A stretch of DNA of 64,000 nucleotides from Paucihalobacter ruber (lineage in GTDB: Bacteria; Bacteroidota; Bacteroidia; Flavobacteriales; Flavobacteriaceae), in contig NZ_VHIQ01000001.1 in assembly GCF_006494535.1 (NCBI RefSeq), forward strand, positions 124,001-188,000, written 5' to 3'. Positions 28,069 to 37,531 of this stretch are shown one piece after another. Position numbers and translations under genes: made by a program. Numbering within the stretch: position 1 is the stretch's first letter; every line of letters starts with the position of its first letter. The notes beneath the pieces are model-generated. The model saw nothing but the letters and a program-made list of their open reading frames with translations. It was not told the origin of the DNA and made no database searches.

Positions 28069-28782
28069 ATGAAAAGAATATTCATAAGCTGTTTTGCTGT
28101 ATTTACTTTGTACTCCTGTGCCGAATTACAACAAGTATTAAACGAATTTCCTGATACCGGTAGCGTTATCAACAACGCAGACATCGCCGCAGCGCTTCAG
28201 CAAGCTCTAAATCAAGGTATTGATAAGCAAGTCACCAAGCTTACACAAACTGATGGTTTTTTTAAAAACGAATTGGTAAAAATTATGCTACCAGCCGAAC
28301 TTCAAAAAGTGGATAAAGGTTTGCGTGACATTGGTCTTAGTAATTTGGCCGATGAAGGATTAAAAGTACTGAACCGTGCTGCCGAAGACGCCGTAAAAGA
28401 AGCTACGCCCATATTTGTAGATGCCGTAAAAGGCATCACCTTTAACGATGTACAAAATATTTTAATGGGTGATAAAAATGCCGCTACCAGCTATTTAACC
28501 GATAAAACCCAAATGGCTTTATACGATAAATTTAAACCGGTCATCAACCAATCGTTTGCCAAAGTTGGCGCCGATGATATTTGGTCTAATTTAATTTCGA
28601 GATATAACGCCATTCCGTTTACAAACAATGTCAACCCCGATTTAACCGACTACGTAACCAACGAGGCATTGAAAGGTGTTTATACCATGATTGCTGTTGA
28701 AGAAGAAGAAATTAGAAATAAAATTTCTTCAAGAAGCACCGATTTAATGCGCAAAGTATTTGCGCTTCAAGATAAAAAATAA
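28069..28782 (+). CDS. DUF4197 lipoprotein
   Basis: The 237 residues begin with a lipobox (LYSC, Cys17), then a helical DUF4197 domain: ADIAAALQQALNQGIDKQV, FFKNELVKIMLPAELQKVDK and LTDYVTNEALKGVYTMIAVE. An outer- or inner-membrane lipoprotein is inferred. Function is unknown in the family. It is divergent from icmF, with a 171-bp gap. Confidence 0.92.
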   Translation: MKRIFISCFAVFTLYSCAELQQVLNEFPDTGSVINNADIAAALQQALNQGIDKQVTKLTQTDGFFKNELVKIMLPAELQKVDKGLRDIGLSNLADEGLKVLNRAAEDAVKEATPIFVDAVKGITFNDVQNILMGDKNAATSYLTDKTQMALYDKFKPVINQSFAKVGADDIWSNLISRYNAIPFTNNVNPDLTDYVTNEALKGVYTMIAVEEEEIRNKISSRSTDLMRKVFALQDKK

Positions 28783-28912
28783 GCTATTTAATTAAGGCTT
28801 AATTTAATGCTAATGTTTAGATAACATTGAAATCAATATTTCATTGCATCTTTGTAATGCGAATAAAGGAAAATACATTTATCTTTAATTTGGATTAGCA
28901 AAAGTTGGTTTT

Positions 28913-28942
28913 AAAAGTCGGTTATAGTGACCGACTTTTTTT
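28913..28942 (+). terminator. Terminator downstream of the DUF4197 gene
   Basis: AAAAGTCGGT pairs with ACCGACTTTT around the 7-nt loop TATAGTG and is followed by seven T. It lies 130 bp after the stop codon. The leader between contains GCATCTTTG, which resembles a -7 box without TA, so a short separate transcript is possible. Confidence 0.75.
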
Positions 28943-28996
28943 ATTAAAGTTTTTTTAAATCGTATTAAAAAAATTACTAAATTTAAAAATACTTTA

Positions 28997-29176
28997 ATGA
29001 TGGAAACGCTTAAAAACATAAACGAAAGACGCAAACAGTTGCTATACCACTACAAAACGCTTATTGAAGAGTCTTACAATTTGCGCGAAACTGATTGTGC
29101 TTTGAGCGATATTCAAGAGTATAATGCTATTAAAACACTTGAGGAGCTTAATATGTTGAATTTTCTTTCGAGATAA
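28997..29176 (+). CDS. Small hypothetical protein (59 residues)
   Basis: A 59-codon frame encodes a charged helical peptide (METLKNINERRKQLLYHYKT, and a C-terminal KTLEELNMLNFLSR). There is no export signal. It follows the terminator at 28913-28942 and converges on the next gene, 5 bp away. Codon use looks typical of the genome. No family is recognised. Confidence 0.5.
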   Translation: MMETLKNINERRKQLLYHYKTLIEESYNLRETDCALSDIQEYNAIKTLEELNMLNFLSR

Positions 29177-29181
29177 TAGTG

Positions 29182-30417
29182 TTATAATATCGTGTAACCA
29201 ACAATGAAAGAAACACCCGAGTAAGAAGACGTTATAAAGCCAGATTCTTTATTTATATTTCTAGGAGCTGAATATCTGAACTCTAATGAAACTTTATTAT
29301 TATAATCATATCCAAAACCCAGTAATAAATTACTAGTCGATTTTACATTTAACTCTAAATCGGGTGTTTGAGAAAATGAGAAATCGCTATCTAAATCTAT
29401 AACCACTGCAATACCAACATTTCCAAATAATCTAGACTTATTATCTAAAAAGAAATAATGCCTAAGGGCGATTGGCATTTCAATATAATTATATTTAAGG
29501 GTAACCTCGTTATTTGTTACAACGCCACCTGACGAACTGTTTTGATTTACTCCTGTGGCTTCATAAGATTGATAAGAGGGTTCAACAAACAAACTCCATT
29601 TATTTCTATTAAATGGTAAAACATACTCTACTTCACCTCCAATTCTGAAACTTACTTGTTCAGGGAAATCTGCAGATATTAGATCTGACTGTCCAGGTCT
29701 TGCTTCAAATTTAAGCTCATTTTTAAAACTAGTAAAGCCTGCTTTTATTTTAAAATTAAAATATCCTTTTCCCTTTTCATCAGCGTAGATAATTGGTGAA
29801 ATTTTCTTACACTCATTATATTTTTTAAATAAATCAATTAGATTTTTTTTATCATAGCTTAAACCTCTAGTATCAGATGAAGTTAAATCATCACATTTCA
29901 AATCGTAGTATAAGGCACTTCTGAATTCAGCATTAACAGCAACATTAGATTGGTCAATCTTATACTTTTTATAAACAAGTGGTTTTATTTCAGTTAGCTC
30001 ACCCAAGTCGTAAAAAAATCGATTAACATTCTTACCTTCATAATAATACAAATTGGCCCCTCCTTTTACCAATTGCCTTAAAAATATAGTTCTAGTTTCA
30101 AACTCAGGTTCCTTTTTATTAGACATGTAAACCATACTGTTTGAAGACATATCTAAATCTACAGTAAATCTTTTGAATACTAAATTATACCCAATTCCAA
30201 ACTCTTTAATCGTTCCAGTTGTGGCTCGAATTGTTTCGCTGGCATCTTCTGAAATTTTGTAAAAAATTTCTTCTGGATTACCTAACCATTCAGAATTTTT
30301 TATTAGGCAATCTACTCGGTTTCCATTATTGTCAATAATATATCCAGGTTCGAATTTAACTTGAGCATTAACGATAGAAATAAAAAGGACATTAATAAAA
30401 AATAATTTAATTTTCAC
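29182..30417 (-). CDS. Outer-membrane beta-barrel protein, unknown function
   Basis: The 411 residues have a signal peptide (1-18) and a soluble N-terminal domain (20-210), followed by a porin-like barrel (about 215-411) of alternating aromatic strands ending GVSFIVGYTIL. It resembles flavobacterial proteins of no known role. Cell-surface location is inferred from the signal and the barrel. Confidence 0.72.
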   Translation of the reverse strand: MKIKLFFINVLFISIVNAQVKFEPGYIIDNNGNRVDCLIKNSEWLGNPEEIFYKISEDASETIRATTGTIKEFGIGYNLVFKRFTVDLDMSSNSMVYMSNKKEPEFETRTIFLRQLVKGGANLYYYEGKNVNRFFYDLGELTEIKPLVYKKYKIDQSNVAVNAEFRSALYYDLKCDDLTSSDTRGLSYDKKNLIDLFKKYNECKKISPIIYADEKGKGYFNFKIKAGFTSFKNELKFEARPGQSDLISADFPEQVSFRIGGEVEYVLPFNRNKWSLFVEPSYQSYEATGVNQNSSSGGVVTNNEVTLKYNYIEMPIALRHYFFLDNKSRLFGNVGIAVVIDLDSDFSFSQTPDLELNVKSTSNLLLGFGYDYNNKVSLEFRYSAPRNINKESGFITSSYSGVSFIVGYTIL

Positions 30418-30472
30418 AGTCTTAAATTTTAGAAGGGCAATATAAAATTATTGTAAGAAATTTTCTAATAAA

Positions 30473-31249
30473 CTATGCAAAAATTAATTGAATAAAATAA
30501 TCAAAACATTTAAATAGTCTCGAACCATACCAAGAAAACATTTCGCCATCTGCAATGATGACATCTTTTTCAGGAAACAGGTTTTTAAATTGTTCAAGAT
30601 GATTTTTTTTAAAAGGAAAAGGTTCTGAAGATAACAAAATAACTTCTGCTTGTTGTAAATCTTTGTCAGTTAATTCTATTTCAGGATAACGACTTCTAAA
30701 TTTGAACACATTATCAAATCCGGCTTCCTCGAGCATTGCGTTGATAAAAGTGTTATTAGCTACTACCATATAAGGTTGCTGCCAAATAAAATAGGCAGCT
30801 TTTTTCCTTTGAATTTGAGTGAGTTTTACTTGGAATTTAGTTCTATTGGCAAGAATTTGTTCAATGAGTTTATTGGCAGATGGGGTTGTATCAAACAATT
30901 CACCATAAAACTTTATAAGTTGTAAAGCATCATCAAAAGTGTTGACATCGCTAACTTCAACCCTTGCAATTTTTTCAAGTTCCAACACCATCTCCAAGGT
31001 GTTTTCTTCTTTATTACAAAGAATCATATCCGGTTGAAGTGCTTTTATCTTTTCGAAGTGAACTTGTTTAGTGCCGCCAACTACTGTTACTTCTTTTCGC
31101 AAATTTTTTGGATGTACACAAAACTTGGTGATGCCAACCAAACTGGATTGCAATCCTAAATCTACCAATAATTCTGTTTGACTTGGCACTAATGAAATGA
31201 TACGGCTTGGAATATTTTTAGATTGTTTTTCGTTAGACTGATTTTTCAT
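30473..31249 (-). CDS. Helical-backbone metal/cobalamin receptor (BtuF-like)
   Basis: A 258-residue type III substrate-binding fold with RIISLVPSQTELLVDLGLQ at the N-terminus and the lobe motif GGTKQVHFEKIKALQPDMIL. It resembles BtuF and siderophore receptors. There is no signal peptide in either start choice, so it is probably cytoplasmic or associated with an unseen transporter. The longer frame from 31261 starts with TTG and lies in the GCAAAG repeat, so I use ATG 31249. It follows pyrF in the same direction. Confidence 0.8.
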   Translation of the reverse strand: MKNQSNEKQSKNIPSRIISLVPSQTELLVDLGLQSSLVGITKFCVHPKNLRKEVTVVGGTKQVHFEKIKALQPDMILCNKEENTLEMVLELEKIARVEVSDVNTFDDALQLIKFYGELFDTTPSANKLIEQILANRTKFQVKLTQIQRKKAAYFIWQQPYMVVANNTFINAMLEEAGFDNVFKFRSRYPEIELTDKDLQQAEVILLSSEPFPFKKNHLEQFKNLFPEKDVIIADGEMFSWYGSRLFKCFDYFIQLIFA

Positions 31250-31251
31250 GG

Positions 31252-31279
31252 TTTCTCGCAAAGACGCGAAGGCGCCAAG
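31252..31279. repeat. Short CGCAAAGACGCGAAGGCG element
   Basis: TTTCTCGCAAAGACGCGAAGG lies between pyrF and the BtuF-like gene, GC-rich against its surroundings. It resembles intergenic repeats of the type GCAAAGNCGCNAAG that I recall from many Bacteroidota. Its relation to the 212-bp array at 7643 is only suggested by the TTTC-C-AAAG pattern. Confidence 0.55.
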
Positions 31280-31281
31280 AA

Positions 31282-32112
31282 TTATTTACATTTAGGTTGA
31301 TTTCTTAAAATCACAGTCATTGATTGCTGTAATTTAGAAGCTTGCTCGGCAGCTTTTTCAGCATAATCTTCAGCAGAAGAAGCATAAATAATTCCTCGAG
31401 ATGAATTAATTAGCAATCCTACATTTTGAGTCATGCCATATTTACAAACTTCTTCTAAGCTACCACCTTGAGCGCCAATACCGGGAACCAATAAAAAATT
31501 ATCGGGAATAAGCTTTCTGATGTCGGTTAAATATTCGGCTTTTGTAGCACCAACCACATACATTAAATTTTGAGAATTTCCCCAGGATTTTGAAGTGATA
31601 AGAACCTTTTTGTATAATTCTGTATGGTCTACAGTCTTAGTTTGAAAATCAAAAGCCCCTTCATTTGAGGTTAATGCCAGTAAAATGGTGTGCTTGTCTT
31701 TAAATTCTAAAAACGGCTCCACCGAATCTTTGCCCATGTATGGCGCAACGGTTACACTGTCAAAACCTAAATCTTCAAAAAAGGCTTTGGCGTACATTCG
31801 GCTGGTATTGCCAATATCGCCGCGTTTGGCATCGGCTATGGTAAAAATTTCAGGATAATTTTTATTGAGATAATCAATCGTTTTTTCTAAAGCCTGCCAG
31901 CCTTTAAGTCCGTAAGCTTCGTAAAATGCCGTATTGGGTTTGTAAGCCACACAAAACTGATGTGTTGCATCTATAATTGCCTTATTAAATTCAAAAATAG
32001 GGTCTTCTAACTTTAGTAAATGCTCGGGAATTTTATTTAAGTCAACATCTAATCCAATACAAAGAAAAGATTGCTTTTTCCGAATTTGATCTACTAAAAA
32101 TTCCTTGGTCAT
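31282..32112 (-). CDS. pyrF: Orotidine-5'-phosphate decarboxylase (type 2)
   Basis: Makes UMP from OMP, the last step of de novo pyrimidine synthesis. The long 276-residue subfamily is clear from [17 protein letters not shown], the catalytic [11 protein letters not shown] and [14 protein letters not shown]. It lies between prfA and the BtuF-like gene on the minus strand. The gap to prfA carries a pyrimidine-rich run of CTCTT units. Confidence 0.96.
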   Translation of the reverse strand: MTKEFLVDQIRKKQSFLCIGLDVDLNKIPEHLLKLEDPIFEFNKAIIDATHQFCVAYKPNTAFYEAYGLKGWQALEKTIDYLNKNYPEIFTIADAKRGDIGNTSRMYAKAFFEDLGFDSVTVAPYMGKDSVEPFLEFKDKHTILLALTSNEGAFDFQTKTVDHTELYKKVLITSKSWGNSQNLMYVVGATKAEYLTDIRKLIPDNFLLVPGIGAQGGSLEEVCKYGMTQNVGLLINSSRGIIYASSAEDYAEKAAEQASKLQQSMTVILRNQPKCK

Positions 32113-32164
32113 TGATTCTAAAATTGTAATTCAATTGGTCAACCTATATCAGGGACGTACACAT

Positions 32165-32213
32165 TTCTCTTCTCTCTTCTCTCTTCTCTCTACTCTCTTT
32201 TCTTTAAAAAGTC
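32165..32213 (+). repeat. Pyrimidine microsatellite (TTCTCTC)n between prfA and pyrF
   Basis: A run of T/C only, in units of TTCTCTC or TTCTCTCTA, fills about 45 bp. On the minus strand it is a purine tract in the leader of pyrF. A tract of this kind may change length by slippage or form a triplex; neither can be shown here. Confidence 0.7.
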
Positions 32214-32237
32214 AAAGTAAATTAACCATCTCGAAAG

Positions 32238-33314
32238 TTACATCACATCTTCCGAAGCCTTCAATTTCTCTGTATTCTCAACCAGCATTAATTCGTCTAA
32301 AATCTTCTGAATATCTCCATTCATGATGTTTGGTAAATCGTAAAGGGTAAGACCAATTCTATGATCTGTAACTCGACCTTGCGGATAGTTATAGGTTCTG
32401 ATTTTCGCACTTCGGTCTCCCGAGGATACCATGCTTTTACGCTTTTCAGAATCGGCTGCTTCTTTTTTGGCCAATTCCAGTTCGTATAATCTGGAACGCA
32501 AAACTTTTAAGGCCTTTTCTAAGTTTTTATGCGATGATTTTTCGTCCTGACACTTCACTATCATTCCCGTTGGCTCGTGGTGTAATTTAATGGCCGAATA
32601 AGTGGTATTTACAGATTGACCTCCAGGACCTGTAGATGTGGTGCGCTCAATTCTAACTTCGCTCATATCGAGTTGCACATCAAATTCTTCGGCCTCAGGT
32701 AACACCATTACGGTTGCTGCACTGGTATGAACTCTTCCCTGAGTTTCGGTTTGTGGCACACGCTGAACGCGATGTACGCCGGCTTCAAATTTCAAGGTAC
32801 CGTAAACATCTTCACCATTGACTTCAAAAATAATTTCTTTGTAACCACCTGAGGTACCTTCATTAAAATCTACTACATTGACGCTCCAACCTTTGCTTTC
32901 GCAGTATTTGGTGTACATTCTGTATAAATCGCCTGCAAAAATACTGGCTTCATCACCACCCGTACCTGCCCGCAGTTCAACAACGGCATTTTTAACATCT
33001 TCGGGCGATTTTGGGATGAGCATAAATCTGATTTCATCTTCCAAATCGGGTAATTGTACTTTGGCTTCTTCAAGCTGCATCTTGGCCATTTCAACCATTT
33101 CGGCATCACTGCCATCGGCTATAATTTCTTCAGCTTCGGTGATATTATTTTGTAAATCGATGTAAATCTCACGTTTTTCAACGATGAGTTTTAAATCTTT
33201 ATATTCTTTATTAAGCTTGATATAACGCTGCTGGTCTGCCATAATATCAGGCTGTATGATTAAATCACTTACCTCGTCGAATCGTTGTTTTACTATGTTT
33301 AACTTGTCTATCAT
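32238..33314 (-). CDS. prfA: Peptide chain release factor 1
   Basis: RF1 for UAA and UAG stops. The GGQ motif ([11 protein letters not shown]) and the RF1-type [11 protein letters not shown] segment are present; the 358-residue length and lack of a frameshift site fit RF1, not RF2. A TATTTTTG box on the minus strand (33342-33335) lies 21 bp before the ATG. Confidence 0.96.
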   Translation of the reverse strand: MIDKLNIVKQRFDEVSDLIIQPDIMADQQRYIKLNKEYKDLKLIVEKREIYIDLQNNITEAEEIIADGSDAEMVEMAKMQLEEAKVQLPDLEDEIRFMLIPKSPEDVKNAVVELRAGTGGDEASIFAGDLYRMYTKYCESKGWSVNVVDFNEGTSGGYKEIIFEVNGEDVYGTLKFEAGVHRVQRVPQTETQGRVHTSAATVMVLPEAEEFDVQLDMSEVRIERTTSTGPGGQSVNTTYSAIKLHHEPTGMIVKCQDEKSSHKNLEKALKVLRSRLYELELAKKEAADSEKRKSMVSSGDRSAKIRTYNYPQGRVTDHRIGLTLYDLPNIMNGDIQKILDELMLVENTEKLKASEDVM

Positions 33315-33334
33315 AAAAATTATTAATCGCGCCG

Positions 33335-33342
33335 CAAAAATA
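33335..33342 (-). promoter_or_regulatory. -7 box of prfA
   Basis: TATTTTTG on the minus strand, 21 bp before the start codon, fits TAnnTTTG. Short and A/T-rich, so a chance hit is possible. Confidence 0.4.
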
Positions 33343-33400
33343 CGATATTTTCAGCATAGAAAAAGTACACTATGCGGTAATAGATTCAATAATTAAGAGG

Positions 33401-34393
33401 TTAAAAATCAATGGCTACACCAATACCCAACAATTGTCGCCACTGTAATTTAGCACCACCTTCTTCGGTAATATTATTTTCTTGGTCAATCACTTTTGTG
33501 ATTTTTATGTCGTTATCATAGCGCAAATGCGAAATGAATGAAGCTTTCATATAATTATTCACCTTAAAATCAAAAATTATTTCCCAATCTACGTCTATGT
33601 TCCCAAATGAATTAATGTAATCTGAATATAAACTTAAAATGTTTCTTACTTTAACATTTTCATAAGGTTCAAATTCGTAGATATTATTCAACAAAAATCC
33701 GAATTCCCGCCTCAGCCGTTTGCCTCGTCTTATGATATTTTCTTGATCATCCAAAACTGCCGGTTCAACACCAAAAGCACCCGAGTTGGCCAGCCTTTGG
33801 TCTAAAACAAAGGTTGCCTTAAGTGTTAAAGGCGACATATACAAAGAAAAATGTTTTAGTTGTTTACCATACTCTGCCCCTAATCCAAAAAACAAATATC
33901 CCGGTGCCATAAACTGAGAAATGGGTGTTGAAGTATTAGGATAGTTAAATCCATTTGAAAATTGGGTAGCAAAACTAAATCTTGCGGTTCCATACCAATT
34001 ACTCAGTGTATCAGACTGATAACCAACACTTGAAATGATTTCAATAATATCGTCGGTTTTTCTTAAGCCTGTATTTTCTTGTGTATTGATACCGTATCTG
34101 GCGTTTATAGAATTGTTCCAAAACATGTATTTATACTTGTAATTGGCAGATCCTCTGGTATACACTGTGGCTGCAATAGAATTAACCCCACCGGCATTCC
34201 AATTAGTAAAAGATACCTGATTAAATATTAAACCGGCTTCTTTTTTAACGGTCCATGTTGGAATTAGTAATTTATCATCTTTCGCTTTAAAAAACACGGA
34301 ATCGGGCTGCGCTTGCACCAACTGCATCACAAATAATAAAACAAAAAATGAAAACCGAAAAACTTTATGCGTATTCAAAAGTACCAAACTCAC
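33401..34393 (-). CDS. DUF3078 protein (predicted outer membrane)
   Basis: The 330 residues start with a signal peptide (about 10-29, ending QLVQAQ) and a beta-barrel-like body, with WTVKKEAGLIFNQVSFTNW near the front as the DUF3078 mark. It ends in a Phe, as outer-membrane barrels do. Its start overlaps purM by 29 bp, so the two are probably co-transcribed. No function is known. Confidence 0.85.
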   Translation of the reverse strand: MSLVLLNTHKVFRFSFFVLLFVMQLVQAQPDSVFFKAKDDKLLIPTWTVKKEAGLIFNQVSFTNWNAGGVNSIAATVYTRGSANYKYKYMFWNNSINARYGINTQENTGLRKTDDIIEIISSVGYQSDTLSNWYGTARFSFATQFSNGFNYPNTSTPISQFMAPGYLFFGLGAEYGKQLKHFSLYMSPLTLKATFVLDQRLANSGAFGVEPAVLDDQENIIRRGKRLRREFGFLLNNIYEFEPYENVKVRNILSLYSDYINSFGNIDVDWEIIFDFKVNNYMKASFISHLRYDNDIKITKVIDQENNITEEGGAKLQWRQLLGIGVAIDF

Positions 34394-35546
34394 TATTAAT
34401 AGTTAATTTCTTTGTTTCTGAAGGTAATACCTTACCAATAATTTGTGCTGCTACGTTAAACGTTGCAGCAATATCAATTATTTTTTGAGCGACATTGGGA
34501 TTTACGTAAAGTTCCATTCTATGACCACAATTAAACACCTGATACATTTCTTTCCAATTGGTTTTAGATTCCTCCTGAATTAATTTAAATAATGGCGGAA
34601 TTGGAAATAAATTGTCTTTAACCACATGAAATTTATCTATAAAATGCAAAATTTTAGTTTGAGCACCGCCTGAGCAATGAATAATACCACCAATATCTTT
34701 TCGATGTATTTGCGTTAAAATAGCTTTGATAACTGGCGCATAGGTTCTTGTAGGCGACAGTACCAGTTTACCGGCATCAAGTGGCACATTTTCGATGGCA
34801 TCGGTAAGTTTTCTGCTACCGGAGTAAATCAAATCATCAGGTACGGTGGGATCAAAACTTTCGGGAAATAATGCTGCTAAATATTTATCAAAAACATCGT
34901 GCCTGGCCGATGTAAGTCCGTTACTACCCATGCCCCCATTATATTCACTTTCATAGCTAGCCTGACCGTAAGACGACAATCCAACAATAACATGTCCTTC
35001 GGAAATATTAGCGTTATCAATGACATCACTTCTCTTCATTCTTGCAACTACTGTTGAATCTACAATGATAGTGCGAACCAAATCTCCCACATCGGCAGTT
35101 TCTCCACCGGTTGAATGGATATGAACATCGTGCTTTGCTAAATCAGCAATGAGTTCTTCTGTACCATTGATAATTGCTGAAATAACTTCACCCGGAATTA
35201 AATTTTTGTTTCTACCTATAGTTGATGACAACATGATATTATTGGTAGCACCAACACAAATTAAGTCGTCTACATTCATGATGAGTGCGTCTTGTGCGAT
35301 TCCTTTCCAGACACTTAAATCTCCGGTTGTTTTCCAATACATGTAAGCCAGTGCACTTTTTGTACCTGCGCCGTCGGCATGCATTACCAAACAATAATTG
35401 CTATCTCCGGTTAAATAATCGGGTACAATTTTACAAAAAGCCTTAGGAAATAAGCCTTTATCTACATTTTTTATAGCGTTATGCACATCTTCTTTTGAGG
35501 CTGAAACACCTCTTTGGGCGTATCTTTTGCTAACCGAATCGCTCAT
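34365..35546 (-). CDS. purM: Phosphoribosylformylglycinamidine cyclo-ligase (AIR synthetase)
   Basis: Fifth step of purine synthesis: FGAM to AIR with ATP. The 393 residues are longer than the E. coli enzyme (~345), as in Bacteroidota. Visible are the ADGAGTKSALAYMY loop, the GGETADVGD segment and GRNKNL near the active site. A TACTTTTG box on the minus strand (35571-35564) lies 17 bp before the ATG. The gene leads into the DUF3078 gene with an overlap. Confidence 0.94.
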   Translation of the reverse strand: MSDSVSKRYAQRGVSASKEDVHNAIKNVDKGLFPKAFCKIVPDYLTGDSNYCLVMHADGAGTKSALAYMYWKTTGDLSVWKGIAQDALIMNVDDLICVGATNNIMLSSTIGRNKNLIPGEVISAIINGTEELIADLAKHDVHIHSTGGETADVGDLVRTIIVDSTVVARMKRSDVIDNANISEGHVIVGLSSYGQASYESEYNGGMGSNGLTSARHDVFDKYLAALFPESFDPTVPDDLIYSGSRKLTDAIENVPLDAGKLVLSPTRTYAPVIKAILTQIHRKDIGGIIHCSGGAQTKILHFIDKFHVVKDNLFPIPPLFKLIQEESKTNWKEMYQVFNCGHRMELYVNPNVAQKIIDIAATFNVAAQIIGKVLPSETKKLTINSEFGTFEYA

Positions 35547-35563
35547 GGCATTAAATTAAGCCA

Positions 35564-35571
35564 CAAAAGTA
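35564..35571 (-). promoter_or_regulatory. -7 box of purM
   Basis: TACTTTTG on the minus strand, 17 bp before the start codon, fits TAnnTTTG. Confidence 0.45.
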
Positions 35572-35654
35572 AACAATGTGATGAATTATTGGCTATTTAT
35601 CCTGTTTCAATTACTAATTGTTGACATACTTTTTGAAATTTTGATTTATTAAAA

Positions 35655-35682
35655 AATCCCTGTCAAAAAAATGACAGGGATT
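35655..35682 (-). terminator. Terminator after the subtilase gene
   Basis: An 11-bp perfect stem AATCCCTGTCA/TGACAGGGATT with a loop of six A. On the minus strand it is followed by TTTTTAATAAA, placing it 32 bp after the stop of the subtilase. Confidence 0.88.
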
Positions 35683-35713
35683 AAAATTTAAATAAAATAT
35701 TTTAATGAAAAAA

Positions 35714-37315
35714 TTAGAAGCTTAAAGTTAAAGTATTTGAACACGTTCCGGTACCTGCCTCGCAAACCTCATAAGTAAGGCTTCCACCACCTCTAAAATT
35801 TGTTTGGTCTACATAGGATCCAGAGTTGCTTACAGTTGCTATTTTTGTTCCGTCTCTAAAAATATCAACTTGAGTTGATGTAGCACCAGTCCAGGATAAA
35901 TCTGCTCTCCAGCGGCCTGATACTTTTGATCCAGAACCACTTAATGCAACAACATTTGTGTCTCCTCCTGTGTCTCCTCCAGTATCTCCTCCTGTGTCTC
36001 CTCCTGTATCTCCGCCTGTATCTCCACCAGTGTCACCTCCTGTATCTCCTCCTGTGTCACCACCACCACCAGCTAAACTGTATAGCATATGATTATTAGT
36101 AGTTTTACTATTGTTAACTATATTTTTAGTGCTATTTGACGTTAGGAAATCATACACTTGTTGCGGTGTTGCAGATGTATTAGTTTGCAAAAAAAGCGCT
36201 GCTGCACCTGCTACATGAGGAGAAGCCATACTGGTTCCACTAATAGTGTTAGTTGCTGTATTGCTTGTATACCAAGCTGCTGTAATACCAGCACCGGGAG
36301 CGAATATATCTACACAATCACCGTAATTAGACCATGATGTCTTAGAATCTGTAGTAGTAGTTGCACCTACCGTATAGGCATTTGCTGCCCTTGCAGGTGA
36401 ATAATTGCAAGCAGGTTGCTCTCGACCTCTTCTATCCCCGTTACCTGCAGCCACAATAACACCTATACCTGCATTATACATTCTAGCAACAGCATCGTCA
36501 ATTGCTGTACTTGCACCGCCACCTAAAGACATATTAGCAACTGAAGCACCATTAGCGTTTCCGGCCACCCAATCCATACCGGCAACCACACCAGTGGTAG
36601 TTCCAGATCCGTTACAATCTAATACACGAACGCCAACAAGGGTTACATTTTTAGCTACACCATAAACTGTACCACCAACTGTACCTGCTACATGCGTACC
36701 ATGGCCGTTACAGTCTTCACTATTCCCACCAAAAGCATCAAATCCTTGCAGTGCACGGCCGGCAAATTCCTGGTGACTTGTGTTTATACCGGTATCAATA
36801 ATGTAAGCTTTTACACCGGTACCGTCGGCTTCGTAAAAATAAGTTTGATTTAATGGAAGTTCTCTTTGATCTATTCTATCTAAACCCCAAGTTGCGCCAC
36901 TTTGAGTTGTACCAAAAGCTTCCATTATCTGATCTTGCTCGATATAATCTATGTTGGGATTATTCTCTAATTTTAACACTTGCTCTTGGGTAAGTTTTGC
37001 ACTAAAACCATTTAAAACATGGCTATAAACACGTTCTACTTGAACTCCTGCTAGATCGGCACCGGCAAGAAACTCACGTGTGGCTCCTTGCATAAAATCT
37101 TGACCTTCTTGGTATTCTAAAGGTATGGTTCTTTCACTTGGCACATTTTTGTATACCACAATATATGTGTCTGCTACAAATTTACTTTCAGCGTCTAGGC
37201 CGGTTACAATTTCAGATTGCGTTTGAAAATCTGTTGTTGGCTCGCATGCAAAAAATACAGCCATTAACAACATACCAAACCAACCTAAATTACCCAATGA
37301 TTTTGTTTTTTTCAT
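35714..37315 (-). CDS. S8 subtilisin-like protease with I9 prodomain and GGDT linker
   Basis: A 533-residue exported protease. N-terminal hydrophobic segment with FFAC (Cys24), a possible lipobox; inhibitor I9 prodomain (about 48-130); proteinase-K-like S8 domain (140-415) with Asp174 (IIDTG), His208 (GHGTHVAG) and Ser362 (GTSMASPHVAG). Nine GGDT repeats (about 417-453) link to a C-terminal beta-sandwich domain (about 458-533). No T9SS C-terminal domain is present. All catalytic residues are intact. The gene has its own terminator and no partner. Confidence 0.93.
   Translation of the reverse strand: MKKTKSLGNLGWFGMLLMAVFFACEPTTDFQTQSEIVTGLDAESKFVADTYIVVYKNVPSERTIPLEYQEGQDFMQGATREFLAGADLAGVQVERVYSHVLNGFSAKLTQEQVLKLENNPNIDYIEQDQIMEAFGTTQSGATWGLDRIDQRELPLNQTYFYEADGTGVKAYIIDTGINTSHQEFAGRALQGFDAFGGNSEDCNGHGTHVAGTVGGTVYGVAKNVTLVGVRVLDCNGSGTTTGVVAGMDWVAGNANGASVANMSLGGGASTAIDDAVARMYNAGIGVIVAAGNGDRRGREQPACNYSPARAANAYTVGATTTTDSKTSWSNYGDCVDIFAPGAGITAAWYTSNTATNTISGTSMASPHVAGAAALFLQTNTSATPQQVYDFLTSNSTKNIVNNSKTTNNHMLYSLAGGGGDTGGDTGGDTGGDTGGDTGGDTGGDTGGDTGGDTNVVALSGSGSKVSGRWRADLSWTGATSTQVDIFRDGTKIATVSNSGSYVDQTNFRGGGSLTYEVCEAGTGTCSNTLTLSF
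35957..36061 (-). repeat. 12-bp minisatellite in the subtilase linker
   Basis: Nine 12-bp units encode GGDT repeats. The units differ at synonymous third positions (for example ACA or ACT for Thr), so they are not fresh slippage copies, but length changes stay in frame. Confidence 0.85.
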
Positions 37316-37531
37316 AAGATTTTAGATTTTAATAAATAGTAATTAATGATTATTAGATGCCGAACTTAATTTTTAAAATTAACATTTCAAAGAAATTATT
37401 AATATTTTTTTAACAAATTATGTTAATTCGAGGTAACTAATAACAAAAAATCTAAGAACGAAAAAATTAGAAAGTAGGCTATTTAGAGGAATATTTTTCT
37501 ACCACTATATCCAAAAAGAATGATAGAATTA

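Noticed and set aside
28845-28880. Separate small RNA promoter after the DUF4197 gene (GCATCTTTG)
   Set aside because: The TA of the -7 consensus is missing; the hairpin at 28913 is better seen as the DUF4197 terminator.
31250-31261. TTG start of the BtuF-like gene at 31261
   Set aside because: It lies inside the GCAAAG repeat and adds only four residues; ATG 31249 is more likely.
33354-33375. GCATAG/CTATGC dyad between prfA and the DUF3078 gene as a terminator
   Set aside because: The stem is only 6 bp with a 10-nt loop and no T-run.
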